In this document: piece by piece, positions 24,125 to 31,884 of the stretch
How positions within the stretch are numbered: position 1 is the stretch's first letter
How the letters are laid out: every line of letters begins with the position of its first letter
Assembly: GCF_000158955.1 (NCBI RefSeq)
Contig: NZ_GG657757.1
Coordinates: 4,834,236 to 4,871,510 of the forward strand
Length of the DNA stretch: 37,275 nt
Origin: Streptomyces viridochromogenes DSM 40736
Lineage (GTDB): Bacteria > Actinomycetota > Actinomycetes > Streptomycetales > Streptomycetaceae
Direction of reading: 5' to 3'
Made by a program: the position numbers and the translations under genes
Notes under the pieces: model-generated
What the model was told of the DNA's origin: nothing
Seen by the model: only the letters and a program-made list of their open reading frames with translations
Databases searched by the model: none

Positions 24125-26611
24125 ATGCGGTTTCGAATGCTGGGCCCATTAGAGGTCGTGTGCAGCGACCACTTGGTCGGACTGGGCGGAACGAGGCAGC
24201 GCGCGACACTCGGTTTTCTGTTGTTGAACACCAACCGGGTAGTGGCGAGCAGTCAATTGATAGAGGCGTTGTGGCCGGTCGGGAAAGCACCCAAGTCGGC
24301 CCGGAAAATATTGCAGAACTCCGTGTGGAGGCTGCGCAGGGCGCTCTCCCCGGACGAGCGCGACGCCGGATGTGTGGAGCTGCTGAGCCAGGCCCCGGGC
24401 TACATGCTGCGGGTCGCGCCCGACCGGACGGATCTACACAACTTCCGTGGACTGGTCGAAAAGGGCCGTGCGGAAATGGCGGCGGGATCGCCGGAGAAGG
24501 CTTCCCTGCTGCTGCGCGACGCACTGGCCCTTTGGCGGGGACCGGTGTTGGCGGATCTGGTCGAAACAGGAATTGACTGGCCCGAGCTGACTTCTGTCAG
24601 GAACGCCCGGCTGGACGCTCTGGAGGACTATTTCGAGGCGGAGTTGGCATGCGGTCACCATCACCGGATTATTGCCGAGTTGGAGAAAACCGTCACCTCC
24701 GATCCGCTGCGGGAACGGCTGCTCGGGCAACTCATGCTGGCGCTCTACCGATCAGGGCGGCAGACGGACGCGTTGGACGTTTATCACTGCGCTCGCACCG
24801 AAATGGTGGAAAAGCTCGGACTTGAACCGGGCCATGCCCTCAAGGCATTGCAGCAGGCCATTCTCGCCCATGACCGGGCACTGGTCCCGGCCGGCGTTCG
24901 GCAGCAGATCGATTTGCTCATGACGGGCGCCCCCCGGGACCGCGCGGAGCCGGCCCTCCAGGGGGCGCCGGGCGGTCCGGACGGCGTATCCGCGCAGCCG
25001 GAGAACCTCGCCGCAGGGGCCGTACCCCGCGAGCGCAGGCTCGGCCAGGGCACGGCCCCAAAGGAGCCGGCCACCCGGCCGCCGACCGTCGAACTGCCGC
25101 CGGTGGACACCCCCGTGCTGCGGACCATGGTGGCCGAACGCAAGGACGTCAGCGTCCTCATCGTGCGCGTCCAGCTCAGCACGGAGGACGGCGACAGCGA
25201 TCCGGAGCGGATCGACGAGGCCGCCGAGAACGCGGCCGCGGTCATCCGTGAGGAGGTCGAGTGCCTCGGCGGTACGGTCGCCGCCTCGATCGGCCCGATC
25301 TGGCTCGCCCTGTTCGGGGTGCCCCGCACCGGCGAGGACGACGCCGAACGGGCGGTGCACGCGGCGATGACGATCCGCGACCGCCTCGGTGTCGCGGCGT
25401 CCCCCGCCGGATCGGCCACGGCCGCCGCGCGCGGGGTCTCCATCCAGGCGGCGGTCGCCACCGGCGAGGCGCTCGTCCGCTACCAGCCCGACCGCGGCGA
25501 GGCCCCTCCGTCGGTCAACGGCGCTCTCCTCGACGAGTGCCACACCCTGCTGTCCCTCACCCCCGTCGGCGAGATCCGGGTCTGCGACGACACCCGCCGC
25601 GCCACCGAGTTCGCGGTCACCTACCACCGCGGCGACTCCTCGCCCGGCTGGCAGGTCGGAGGCTTCCGTCAGGAGTACGTCGCCCTGCACGCCGTACCCG
25701 TGATCGACCGGGAGTACGACCTGGACGTGCTGCGCGGCCTGCTCCAGCGCACTCGGCACCAGGCGACGCCCCACCTGGTGACGGTGCTGGGGGAGCCCGG
25801 CATCGGCAAGACCCGGTTCATCATGGAGTTCGAGCGCCGGGTCGCGGCCAACCCGGAGGCCATACGGCTGCTGGTGGTGCGCAGCCGGCCCGTCATCGGC
25901 GAGGAGCCGCTGGAGGTCCTGTACGACCTGGTGGCGTCCTGCTGCGGGATCCTGCGGGGCGACTCGGCCGAGACGGCACGGGCCAAGCTCACCGCCACCG
26001 TCGAGCGGCTGGTCGAGGCCGAGGAGGAGCGGCAGTGGATGCGGACGAGTCTGCACCCGCTCCTCGACGCCGAGGTCTGCACGAGCACCCGGGTCGCGGT
26101 CGGCGACGCCCTGGCCGCGGCGCGGCAGCTGCTCGCGGAGATCGCGGGGCGGGGTCCGCTGGTGGTGGTCTTCGAGGACCTGCACTGGGCCGACGACGTC
26201 CTGGTGGACTTCGTCGAGGACCTCGCGCCGTCGGTGGGCTCACTGCCGCTGCTGGTGATCGCCACCACCCGGCCGGAGCTGCTCAAACGGCGCCCGGAAT
26301 GGGGCAGTGGTATCCGGCACGGACTCACCCTCACCCTGGAGCCCATCTCCGACGCGGCCATCGACCGGCTGCTGGAGTTCCTGATGTCCGCCACGGCCGG
26401 CGGTCTGAACACCTCGGCCGGGGGACTGCTGGAGGCGCTGCTGGAGGGGGCGGGTGACGATCCGGCCGCCCGTCGCGTCCAGTTGCGCCGCATCCTGGCG
26501 TCCGGGTCGGCCTCGCTCAGGGACGAGCGGTGCGGCCCCGGCGCGGGCGGTTCGCACACCGCCGCGCCGGACCTGTGCCTGCCGAGGTCAGCCGGACACC
26601 CGTACCGGTAG
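24125..26611 (+). CDS. SARP-type pathway activator with cyclase-like and AAA ATPase regions, abrupt C-terminus
   Basis: 828 residues. An OmpR-like winged helix (1-95) and the BTAD domain (96-250) define a Streptomyces antibiotic regulatory protein. A nucleotide-cyclase-like homology region (about 335-460) and a AAA region follow: Walker A LGEPGIGKTR (about 555-565) and Walker B VVVFEDLHWADD (about 678-690). This order resembles PimR of the pimaricin cluster, which is about 1,200 residues. Here the ATPase part ends near where family members read GNPLY, in a low-quality Arg/Gly tail, and overlaps the convergent P450 by 24 bases. Codon 9 is TTA (24149-24151), so translation should need bldA. It probably activates the cluster to its right. 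Confidence 0.9.
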   Translation: MRFRMLGPLEVVCSDHLVGLGGTRQRATLGFLLLNTNRVVASSQLIEALWPVGKAPKSARKILQNSVWRLRRALSPDERDAGCVELLSQAPGYMLRVAPDRTDLHNFRGLVEKGRAEMAAGSPEKASLLLRDALALWRGPVLADLVETGIDWPELTSVRNARLDALEDYFEAELACGHHHRIIAELEKTVTSDPLRERLLGQLMLALYRSGRQTDALDVYHCARTEMVEKLGLEPGHALKALQQAILAHDRALVPAGVRQQIDLLMTGAPRDRAEPALQGAPGGPDGVSAQPENLAAGAVPRERRLGQGTAPKEPATRPPTVELPPVDTPVLRTMVAERKDVSVLIVRVQLSTEDGDSDPERIDEAAENAAAVIREEVECLGGTVAASIGPIWLALFGVPRTGEDDAERAVHAAMTIRDRLGVAASPAGSATAAARGVSIQAAVATGEALVRYQPDRGEAPPSVNGALLDECHTLLSLTPVGEIRVCDDTRRATEFAVTYHRGDSSPGWQVGGFRQEYVALHAVPVIDREYDLDVLRGLLQRTRHQATPHLVTVLGEPGIGKTRFIMEFERRVAANPEAIRLLVVRSRPVIGEEPLEVLYDLVASCCGILRGDSAETARAKLTATVERLVEAEEERQWMRTSLHPLLDAEVCTSTRVAVGDALAAARQLLAEIAGRGPLVVVFEDLHWADDVLVDFVEDLAPSVGSLPLLVIATTRPELLKRRPEWGSGIRHGLTLTLEPISDAAIDRLLEFLMSATAGGLNTSAGGLLEALLEGAGDDPAARRVQLRRILASGSASLRDERCGPGAGGSHTAAPDLCLPRSAGHPYR

Positions 26612-27775
26612 CCGAGTGGGCGAGATCAGTTGCCTGGGGTTCTCGAACTCCAGGGAGCCGGTCTCGTCCACCGCGATGTCCCGGTAACGGTCCATCAGGA
26701 TGTTCAGGGCGATCTTCGCCTCGAGTCGGGCCAGCGGCGCGCCGAGGCAGAAGTGGATGCCTTGCCCGAACACCAGGTGGCTGGTGGTGCGGTGGATGTC
26801 GAACCGGTCGGGGTCGGGGAACCGGGAGCCGTCCCGGTTCGCGGCCCCGATCCACGGCGTCACCAACGACCCGGCGGGGATCGTGTGACCACCCAGCTCG
26901 GTGTCGGCGGTGGTGATCCGGGCCAGCCTCGGGAACGGCGGCCGCAGCCGCAGCACCTCCTCCAGCGCGCCCGGCAGCAGCGAGCGGTCCGCGCGCACCG
27001 CGCCCGCGACCTCCGGATGCCGGTCGAAGAGGAGGACGGCGTTGCCGATGAGGGCCATCGTCGTGGCGTGCCCGGCGAACATGGTCAGACCCGTCACCCC
27101 GACGATCTCACCGTCGTCCAGGTACGTGCCGTCGACCTTGGCGCCCGCGAGCCTGCTGAGCACGTCGTCGGTCGGGTTCTTGCGCAGCCGCCGTACGTGC
27201 TCCAGCAGATAGGCGTTCATCTCCCGGACCGCCGGGGCGACTTCGTTCTCCAGCTGCTCCGGGGGGACGGTCGCGGCGTCCACGGTGCCGAGGGCCTCGC
27301 CCCACACCCGGAACAGCGGCTCGTCCTCGACCGGCAGGCCCAGCAGTTCCAGGATCACGTTGATGGGCAGGGCATAGGCCAGTGAGTCGATCAGGTCGAA
27401 GCGGTCGGCGCCCTCCACCCCGTCGAGCAGGGCGTTGGTGATCTTCTCGATCCGGGGCGTCAGCCCGGTCACGGCCCGTGCGGTGAACACGGAGCTGATC
27501 ACCGAGCGCAGCTGACGGTGCCGGGGCGGGTCCGTCGTCACCAGATTGCCCATGTCGAAGAAGTCGAGATCGGGCTGCGGCGGATTGAACGCGCGGGCGG
27601 TGTCCGAGGAGAAGGTGGTCGTGTCGGCGAGGATCCGGGAGATGTCGGAGTAACCGAACACCTGCCATCCCTTTTCCGGGTCCCGGTACACCGGCTGGGT
27701 GTCGAGCATCGAACGGAACCAGGCGAACAGCGACTCCGCCGGATCCTTTGCGAGAGTATCCGAAGTTATGCTCAT
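26588..27775 (-). CDS. Cytochrome P450
   Basis: 395 residues, the standard length for a soluble bacterial P450, needing ferredoxin partners that are not seen here. ExxR is EEVLR, the heme loop is FGQGIHFCLGAP with the Cys ligand at about residue 342, and the cluster context suggests hydroxylation or epoxidation of the alkaloid. The oxygen-activation motif in helix I reads AGHATT (234-239), with Ala237 where nearly all relatives have Glu or Asp. The motif Thr is kept. This could change proton delivery or the reaction. It starts after a repeat-rich region with candidate SARP sites. Confidence 0.95.
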   Translation of the reverse strand: MSITSDTLAKDPAESLFAWFRSMLDTQPVYRDPEKGWQVFGYSDISRILADTTTFSSDTARAFNPPQPDLDFFDMGNLVTTDPPRHRQLRSVISSVFTARAVTGLTPRIEKITNALLDGVEGADRFDLIDSLAYALPINVILELLGLPVEDEPLFRVWGEALGTVDAATVPPEQLENEVAPAVREMNAYLLEHVRRLRKNPTDDVLSRLAGAKVDGTYLDDGEIVGVTGLTMFAGHATTMALIGNAVLLFDRHPEVAGAVRADRSLLPGALEEVLRLRPPFPRLARITTADTELGGHTIPAGSLVTPWIGAANRDGSRFPDPDRFDIHRTTSHLVFGQGIHFCLGAPLARLEAKIALNILMDRYRDIAVDETGSLEFENPRQLISPTRLPVRVSG

Positions 27776-27857
27776 GGTCCTGACCTTATCCTCGCGTTTC
27801 TCGGCCCACGGTGAATTCCGGGGGCATAAAAGGAATGCGTGAGAGATCTGAAACCGA

Positions 27858-27877
27858 CAGCGGACCGTGGTCCGCTG
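27858..27877. repeat. Inverted repeat upstream of the P450 gene
   Basis: CAGCGGACC and its exact complement GGTCCGCTG, separated by two bases (effective 8-bp stem with a 4-base loop). It lies between the stop of the amine oxidase gene and the P450 start. It could be a weak terminator for the oxidase gene or an operator. There is no T-run. Confidence 0.45.
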
Positions 27878-27902
27878 CCGGTGATGCGGCGCCGATGTCC
27901 GG

Positions 27903-27921
27903 AGACCGTCCGTAGACCGTC
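27903..27921 (-). promoter_or_regulatory. Candidate SARP binding site (heptamer direct repeat)
   Basis: On the minus strand GACGGTC occurs twice, separated by four bases (11-bp period). SARP proteins are known to bind heptamer direct repeats with that period. The site lies about 130 bases upstream of the P450 start, in the same direction. No clear third heptamer or -10 could be assigned, so this is a hypothesis. Confidence 0.4.
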
Positions 27922-27956
27922 GGCAGATCAGGGGGAGACCGGGCCGGGAGTGCGGG

Positions 27957-29492
27957 TCAGAACGCCGACATCGAGCGGTACAGCCGGCGGTCGACCTGCG
28001 GGGCCCGCAGGGCCGCCGCGCTCGTCAGACGCTGGATCTCGGCGGTGGTCAGGAGCTTGCCGCCGGCGACACGGATGCCCGACTCGACGGCGCCGTCCAT
28101 GTAGCCGCTCCAGCCGTCGGCGATGTCGCCGCCGGCGAACTTGACGCGGCCGTGCGGCTGCTGGATGGCGCGGTGCAGCCGGGTCAGCTGGAACGGCTGA
28201 CGGAAGGCGCCGACGCCCAGCGCGAACTCGTCCGTGTGCCAGTCGTGGGCGGTGTAGCCGACCAGTTTCGCGTCCGGGAGGATGTCCTTCACCGCCGCCT
28301 CGACCTGCTTGGCGTCCCGTACGTCGAAGGTGTCCTTCACGCTGAAGGCCACCACCGGCTGGCCCACGTCGAAGCGGCCCATGATGCAGATCGGGTGCCC
28401 CTCCGGGGCCTCGGCGACGAAGCGGTCGGCGGGCTGCTTCAGGTCCAGCCAGAGCTTCTTCTCGTGCGGCACGCCGATTCCGGCGGCGGAGGCCGTGCGG
28501 TGCGCCTCCGGCAGCCCCGGGGTGAACTTGATCGTCTTCCACACGTTGACCGGTACGGCCATGATGACCTCGGGGGCGACGAACTGCTCGCCGGCGCGGG
28601 TGACGACGCGGACCCGGGCGCCGTCCTGCTCGACCGAGGCCACCGGGGAGTTCAGGCGCAGCGTGGGCGCCGCCTCCGCCAGGATGGCCTTGAGCAGGGA
28701 GATCGTGCCGTCCTTCGGACGGTAGGTGTTGACGCCGTGGAAGCCGTCGAAGTTCCAGCCGGACAGCGCCCACCACTGGGTGAGGTGGGTCAGCGCGCCG
28801 CGCTTGCTGGAGCCGCCGTAGAGCGAGGTCGTGCTGGTGAGCCGGATCTCTTCCTCGGGGGCGTACTTCAGCTGGTCGAGCCGGTCCCGCAGCGAGAACC
28901 CGTCGTGCTTGCGCACCAGGTCCTCGCGGTAGAGCGGCTCGTAGGGGCGCTCGAAGTACTCCCGGTTGCCGTCCTCGAAGAACGGGGTGAACAGCTCCTT
29001 CTGGCGGGCGTACGCCTCGGCCGGGTCGTACTCCTGGAACCCGTCGAGGGTGGGCAGGATGCTTCGCTCGACACCCGCGTCGGCGACGATCGGGACCTTG
29101 TAGCGGTTCAGCTCCCGCCACACGTACGGCTGGAGCGGGTCGACCCAGGCGCCGCCGCGCTCGATCTGCTGCCCCCGGTAGGTGTCGGTCCAGGTCCGCC
29201 CCCCGATGCGGCCCCGCGCCTCCAGCAGGAGGACGCGCTTGCCCTGGGCCTTCAGTTCGCGCGCGGCGGTGACACCGGCGAGGCCGGCGCCGACGACGAT
29301 GACGTCGAAGTCCTCCTTCAGCTCCGCCGCCGCGGCCGGCCGCGTGACGGCCGCACCCGTCGCGGTGACGAGCGTGGTGGCTCCGGCCGCCTTCAGCAGG
29401 GCGCGCCGCGGCAGCCGTGAAGCGGTCCGGCCGGAACCGGACGCCGCATTCTCGTTGGCCGATATCGCGCCGTGCTCGTTGGGTGTACTCAC
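27957..29492 (-). CDS. Tat-exported flavin monoamine oxidase
   Basis: 511 residues. The N-terminus carries a twin-arginine signal: RLPRRALLKAAGA (26-38) and a hydrophobic stretch ending PAAAAE. The FAD Rossmann fold follows (DVIVVGAGLAGVTAAREL, 63-80), then LLLEARGRIGGRTWTD, which continues the amine oxidase signature. The C-terminus has the second FAD motif (VKFAGGDIADGWSGYMDGAVESGIRVA-type segment). It would oxidise an amine to an imine with peroxide release, outside the membrane. The true start is the GTG at 29490-29492 with GAGGAG six bases upstream; the open frame continues to 29678 without a site. Next to an imine reductase, an oxidase acting on the same ring nitrogen after export is attractive but unproven. 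Confidence 0.92.
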   Translation of the reverse strand: MSTPNEHGAISANENAASGSGRTASRLPRRALLKAAGATTLVTATGAAVTRPAAAAELKEDFDVIVVGAGLAGVTAARELKAQGKRVLLLEARGRIGGRTWTDTYRGQQIERGGAWVDPLQPYVWRELNRYKVPIVADAGVERSILPTLDGFQEYDPAEAYARQKELFTPFFEDGNREYFERPYEPLYREDLVRKHDGFSLRDRLDQLKYAPEEEIRLTSTTSLYGGSSKRGALTHLTQWWALSGWNFDGFHGVNTYRPKDGTISLLKAILAEAAPTLRLNSPVASVEQDGARVRVVTRAGEQFVAPEVIMAVPVNVWKTIKFTPGLPEAHRTASAAGIGVPHEKKLWLDLKQPADRFVAEAPEGHPICIMGRFDVGQPVVAFSVKDTFDVRDAKQVEAAVKDILPDAKLVGYTAHDWHTDEFALGVGAFRQPFQLTRLHRAIQQPHGRVKFAGGDIADGWSGYMDGAVESGIRVAGGKLLTTAEIQRLTSAAALRAPQVDRRLYRSMSAF

Positions 29493-29681
29493 GTTTCTCC
29501 TCGATGTGTCGCCGGCATGAATGCCGGGCACTCCCCCGGATCCTCGGACTGTGTCCGGAAAACGCTGCCAAACGTAGTCGAGCAGCGGCGATTTTCGGTC
29601 TTCCACGAGTAATTCCGTTTGGCGGACCGCAGGGGGATGGTCGGGGATTGAAATGTGAGAATTGCATGCGGAATGCAAAAA

Positions 29682-29719
29682 GCCTCCGGGGTACGGCTGG
29701 TGGGCCGTACCCCGGAGGC
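29682..29719 (-). terminator. Intrinsic terminator of the imine reductase gene
   Basis: Perfect 16-bp stem GCCTCCGGGGTACGGC/GCCGTACCCCGGAGGC with a 6-base loop. In the minus direction it is followed by TTTTTGC and starts 17 bases after the stop at 29737. It separates the reductase from the amine oxidase transcript. Confidence 0.92.
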
Positions 29720-29736
29720 GGGGTGGAACGCGTCCG

Positions 29737-30630
29737 TCAGGCGGAGGGCTTGCGGAACTGCTCGATCATTGCCGCGTAGCCGCTGTCGGCGTGGCCGTCG
29801 GCCACCGCGCGGTCGGCGAGCGCCTTGAAGAAACGGGGCATTTCGGCGCTGATGCCGAGGGTCTCGCTCTCCTCGGCGAGGTGCTCCATCGCGTCCTGGT
29901 GGACCGTCATGGTGGCGTCGCCGGCCGGGTACTTGCCCTCGTCGATCTGCGGGGCGTACGCGGTCACATACTCGGTGATCACGTTGATCATCGTGTTGGC
30001 CAGCGGGGCGAAGGTGGTGGCCTTCACCTTGGCGGTGCCCAGCAGGGCGGCGCCCTGGAGGAAGCCGTTGAGGACACCCCACATGATGCCCAGCAGCGAC
30101 ATGTCGTAGAGCGCGGACAGTCCGTGGTCGGTGTCCAGGTAGGTGGTGCCCGCGGCGCCCAGCGCGCGCAGCGTCGCCTCGTGTTCCTCGAAGGCGGCCT
30201 TCGGGCCGCTGTACAGCAGGACGGCGGCGTCGGTGGCGATGTCCGGCGGGATCGCCATGATGGCGCCGTCGAGGTAGGTGGTCTCCACGCCCGCCGCCCA
30301 CTCGGCGGTCTCGCGGGCCTGCGTCGAGGTGCCCGTGGTCAGGTTCACCACGACCTTGCCCTTGAGCGAGCCGGCCAGCGGGTCGAGCAGCTCGCGCACG
30401 GCGCCGTAGTCCGTGACGCAGAGGACGACCAGCGGGCTCGCCGCGATCGCGTCCGCGACCGAACCGGCGCGGGTGGCGCCCTCGGAGACGAGCTGATCGG
30501 CCTTGGCGGCCGTGCGGTTCCATACGGTGGTGGGGTGCCCCGCCTTGAGGAAAGCAGCGGCTAATGCCTGGCCCATCAGGCCCAGGCCGATGACCGACAC
30601 CGGAGCTTGGGCTGCGTTGGTGTTCGACAT
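29737..30630 (-). CDS. NADPH-dependent imine reductase (IRED)
   Basis: 297 residues. A Rossmann motif VSVIGLGLMGQAL (11-23) and WNRTAAKAD (37-45) choose NADPH. NLTTGTSTQARE and YLDGAIMAIPPDI are standard for the IRED/beta-hydroxyacid dehydrogenase fold. The helical dimer domain has LYDMSLLGIMWGVLNGFL, with Asp176 at the position that appears to be the catalytic Asp/Tyr site. The enzyme reduces cyclic imines to amines; in cyclizidine-type pathways an IRED acts after thioester reduction and transamination. The ATG at 30630 has GGGAG upstream. It is divergent from the GlxA regulator and followed by its own terminator, so it is singly transcribed. Confidence 0.92.
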   Translation of the reverse strand: MSNTNAAQAPVSVIGLGLMGQALAAAFLKAGHPTTVWNRTAAKADQLVSEGATRAGSVADAIAASPLVVLCVTDYGAVRELLDPLAGSLKGKVVVNLTTGTSTQARETAEWAAGVETTYLDGAIMAIPPDIATDAAVLLYSGPKAAFEEHEATLRALGAAGTTYLDTDHGLSALYDMSLLGIMWGVLNGFLQGAALLGTAKVKATTFAPLANTMINVITEYVTAYAPQIDEGKYPAGDATMTVHQDAMEHLAEESETLGISAEMPRFFKALADRAVADGHADSGYAAMIEQFRKPSA

Positions 30631-30783
30631 TGCGTACTCCCGTTTCGATTCACACTGTGGTTTGCATGGTTTGCATCTCGGCGATGGCCAACCCGCTGCT
30701 CGCAACCCTCGCACCGCGGTGCGGGCGACGGACAGTGGCAGAAGTGCCGACCTTCGCAAAATTCCTGCCGTAGGCTTGGCGGT
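30631..30783. promoter_or_regulatory. Divergent control region between imine reductase and GlxA regulator
   Basis: Two direct copies of GGTTTGCAT (30659-30667, 30668-30676) sit 29-47 bases before the reductase start, where a promoter or activator would be. A 14-bp perfect palindrome, CGCACCGCGGTGCG (30710-30723), lies in the middle. The GlxA/AraC regulator next to it is the natural candidate to bind one of these. Confidence 0.55.
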
Positions 30784-31803
30784 ATGAATCCTGGGTCTGT
30801 CGCCATCGCTCTGGTCAATGACACGGACATGCAGGTGTGCGAGATCTACGAGACGGCCATCGCCTACGCGGTCTTCGGCGATCCCCAGCCGGACCTCGCC
30901 GACCCCTGGTACGACCTGCGGGTGTGCTCGGTGACCCCGCCCTCTGCCGCCGGCCCGGCACGGGGGTTCTCCGTCCGCACCACCCACGGCGTCGAGGACC
31001 TCGTCACCGCCGACACGGTGATCGTGCCGTCGGTGCCGGACGCCGTCGTCAACCAGGGGGCCTCCCTGCCGGCCGAGTTCGTCGACGCGCTGCGCCGCGC
31101 CTACGACGCCGGCGCCCGCATGGTGTCCCTGTGCACCGGGGCGTTCGCACTCGCGGAGGCCGGTCTCCTGAACGGCCGCCGGGCCGCCGCGCACTGGCTG
31201 AACACGGCCGACCTGGCCAAGCGTTACCCCGAGGTGGAGGTCGACGACTCGGTCCTCTACGTGGACGAGGGCCGGGTCCTGACCAGCGCCGGCATGACGG
31301 CCGGACTCGACCTGTGCCTGCACATCGTGCGCCATGACCTCGGCGCCCATGTCGCCAATCAGCTCGCCCGCCGGCTGGTGGTCTCCGGTCACCGGCCCGG
31401 CGGCCAGAGCCAGTTCGTGGACCTCTCCGTCCCGGTCACCGACGACGACAGCCTCGCCCCCGTCATGGACTGGGCCGCCCGCCACCTCGACCAGCCCCTC
31501 ACCGTCGACGGTATGGCCAAGCAGGCCGGGATGAGCACCCGGACGTTCTTCCGGCGCCTCCAGGCCGCGACCGGGATGACCCCGCTCAAGTGGCTGCTCA
31601 ACCAGCGCCTCGCGCACGCGCAGACCCTGCTGGAGACCACCGACCTGCCGATCGAGCGGGTCAGCGAGTTCAGCGGCCTGGGCACGGCGGCCAATCTGCG
31701 CCGCCACTTCACCCTCCACGTCGGGGTGACGCCCACGGACTACCGCCATTCCTTCGGCGGGGCCCCGGCCCGCCGCAACGCCCTCGCCGACGGGCGCCGT
31801 TGA
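30784..31803 (+). CDS. GlxA-type AraC-family regulator with DJ-1/PfpI-like N-terminal domain
   Basis: 339 residues. The N-terminal half (about 5-180) is a class-I-amidotransferase/DJ-1-like sensor with the Cys elbow SLCTGAFALAEAGLL (Cys about residue 117). The C-terminal 100 residues are an AraC DNA-binding domain with two HTHs (GMAKQAGMSTRTFFRRLQAATG and RVSEFSGLGTAANLRRHF, ending GVTPTDYRHSF). Effectors of such proteins are generally unknown. The ATG at 30784 is used because the family starts there; a GGCGG lies upstream. Divergent from the reductase, it may control it. Confidence 0.9.
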   Translation: MNPGSVAIALVNDTDMQVCEIYETAIAYAVFGDPQPDLADPWYDLRVCSVTPPSAAGPARGFSVRTTHGVEDLVTADTVIVPSVPDAVVNQGASLPAEFVDALRRAYDAGARMVSLCTGAFALAEAGLLNGRRAAAHWLNTADLAKRYPEVEVDDSVLYVDEGRVLTSAGMTAGLDLCLHIVRHDLGAHVANQLARRLVVSGHRPGGQSQFVDLSVPVTDDDSLAPVMDWAARHLDQPLTVDGMAKQAGMSTRTFFRRLQAATGMTPLKWLLNQRLAHAQTLLETTDLPIERVSEFSGLGTAANLRRHFTLHVGVTPTDYRHSFGGAPARRNALADGRR

Positions 31804-31846
31804 ACCCACGGGGGCCGTTGACCCCACGGGCGTTGTTGAACCCACG

Positions 31847-31877
31847 GGGGTCCGGACGCCCATCGCGCCCGGACCCC
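31847..31877. terminator. Hairpin between convergent genes
   Basis: GGGGTCCGG (31847-31855) pairs with CCGGACCCC (31869-31877). It sits between the stops of the GlxA gene and the SnoaL-like gene and may terminate both. Immediately upstream is a three-fold imperfect repeat of TTGAACCCACGGG (31800-31850). Confidence 0.5.
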
Positions 31878-31884
31878 GCGGGGG

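Noticed and set aside
28152..29420. Plus-strand 422-residue open frame inside the amine oxidase gene
   Set aside because: Antisense shadow; the minus strand encodes a complete FAD enzyme with all motifs.
29493..29678. Longer N-terminus for the amine oxidase
   Set aside because: No ribosome binding site for the upstream ATG, and the Tat signal would be internal; the GTG at 29492 has GAGGAG.
30631..31863. Upstream extension of the imine reductase frame
   Set aside because: It is antisense to the GlxA regulator; the family start MSNTNAAQ with GGGAG at 30630 is clear.
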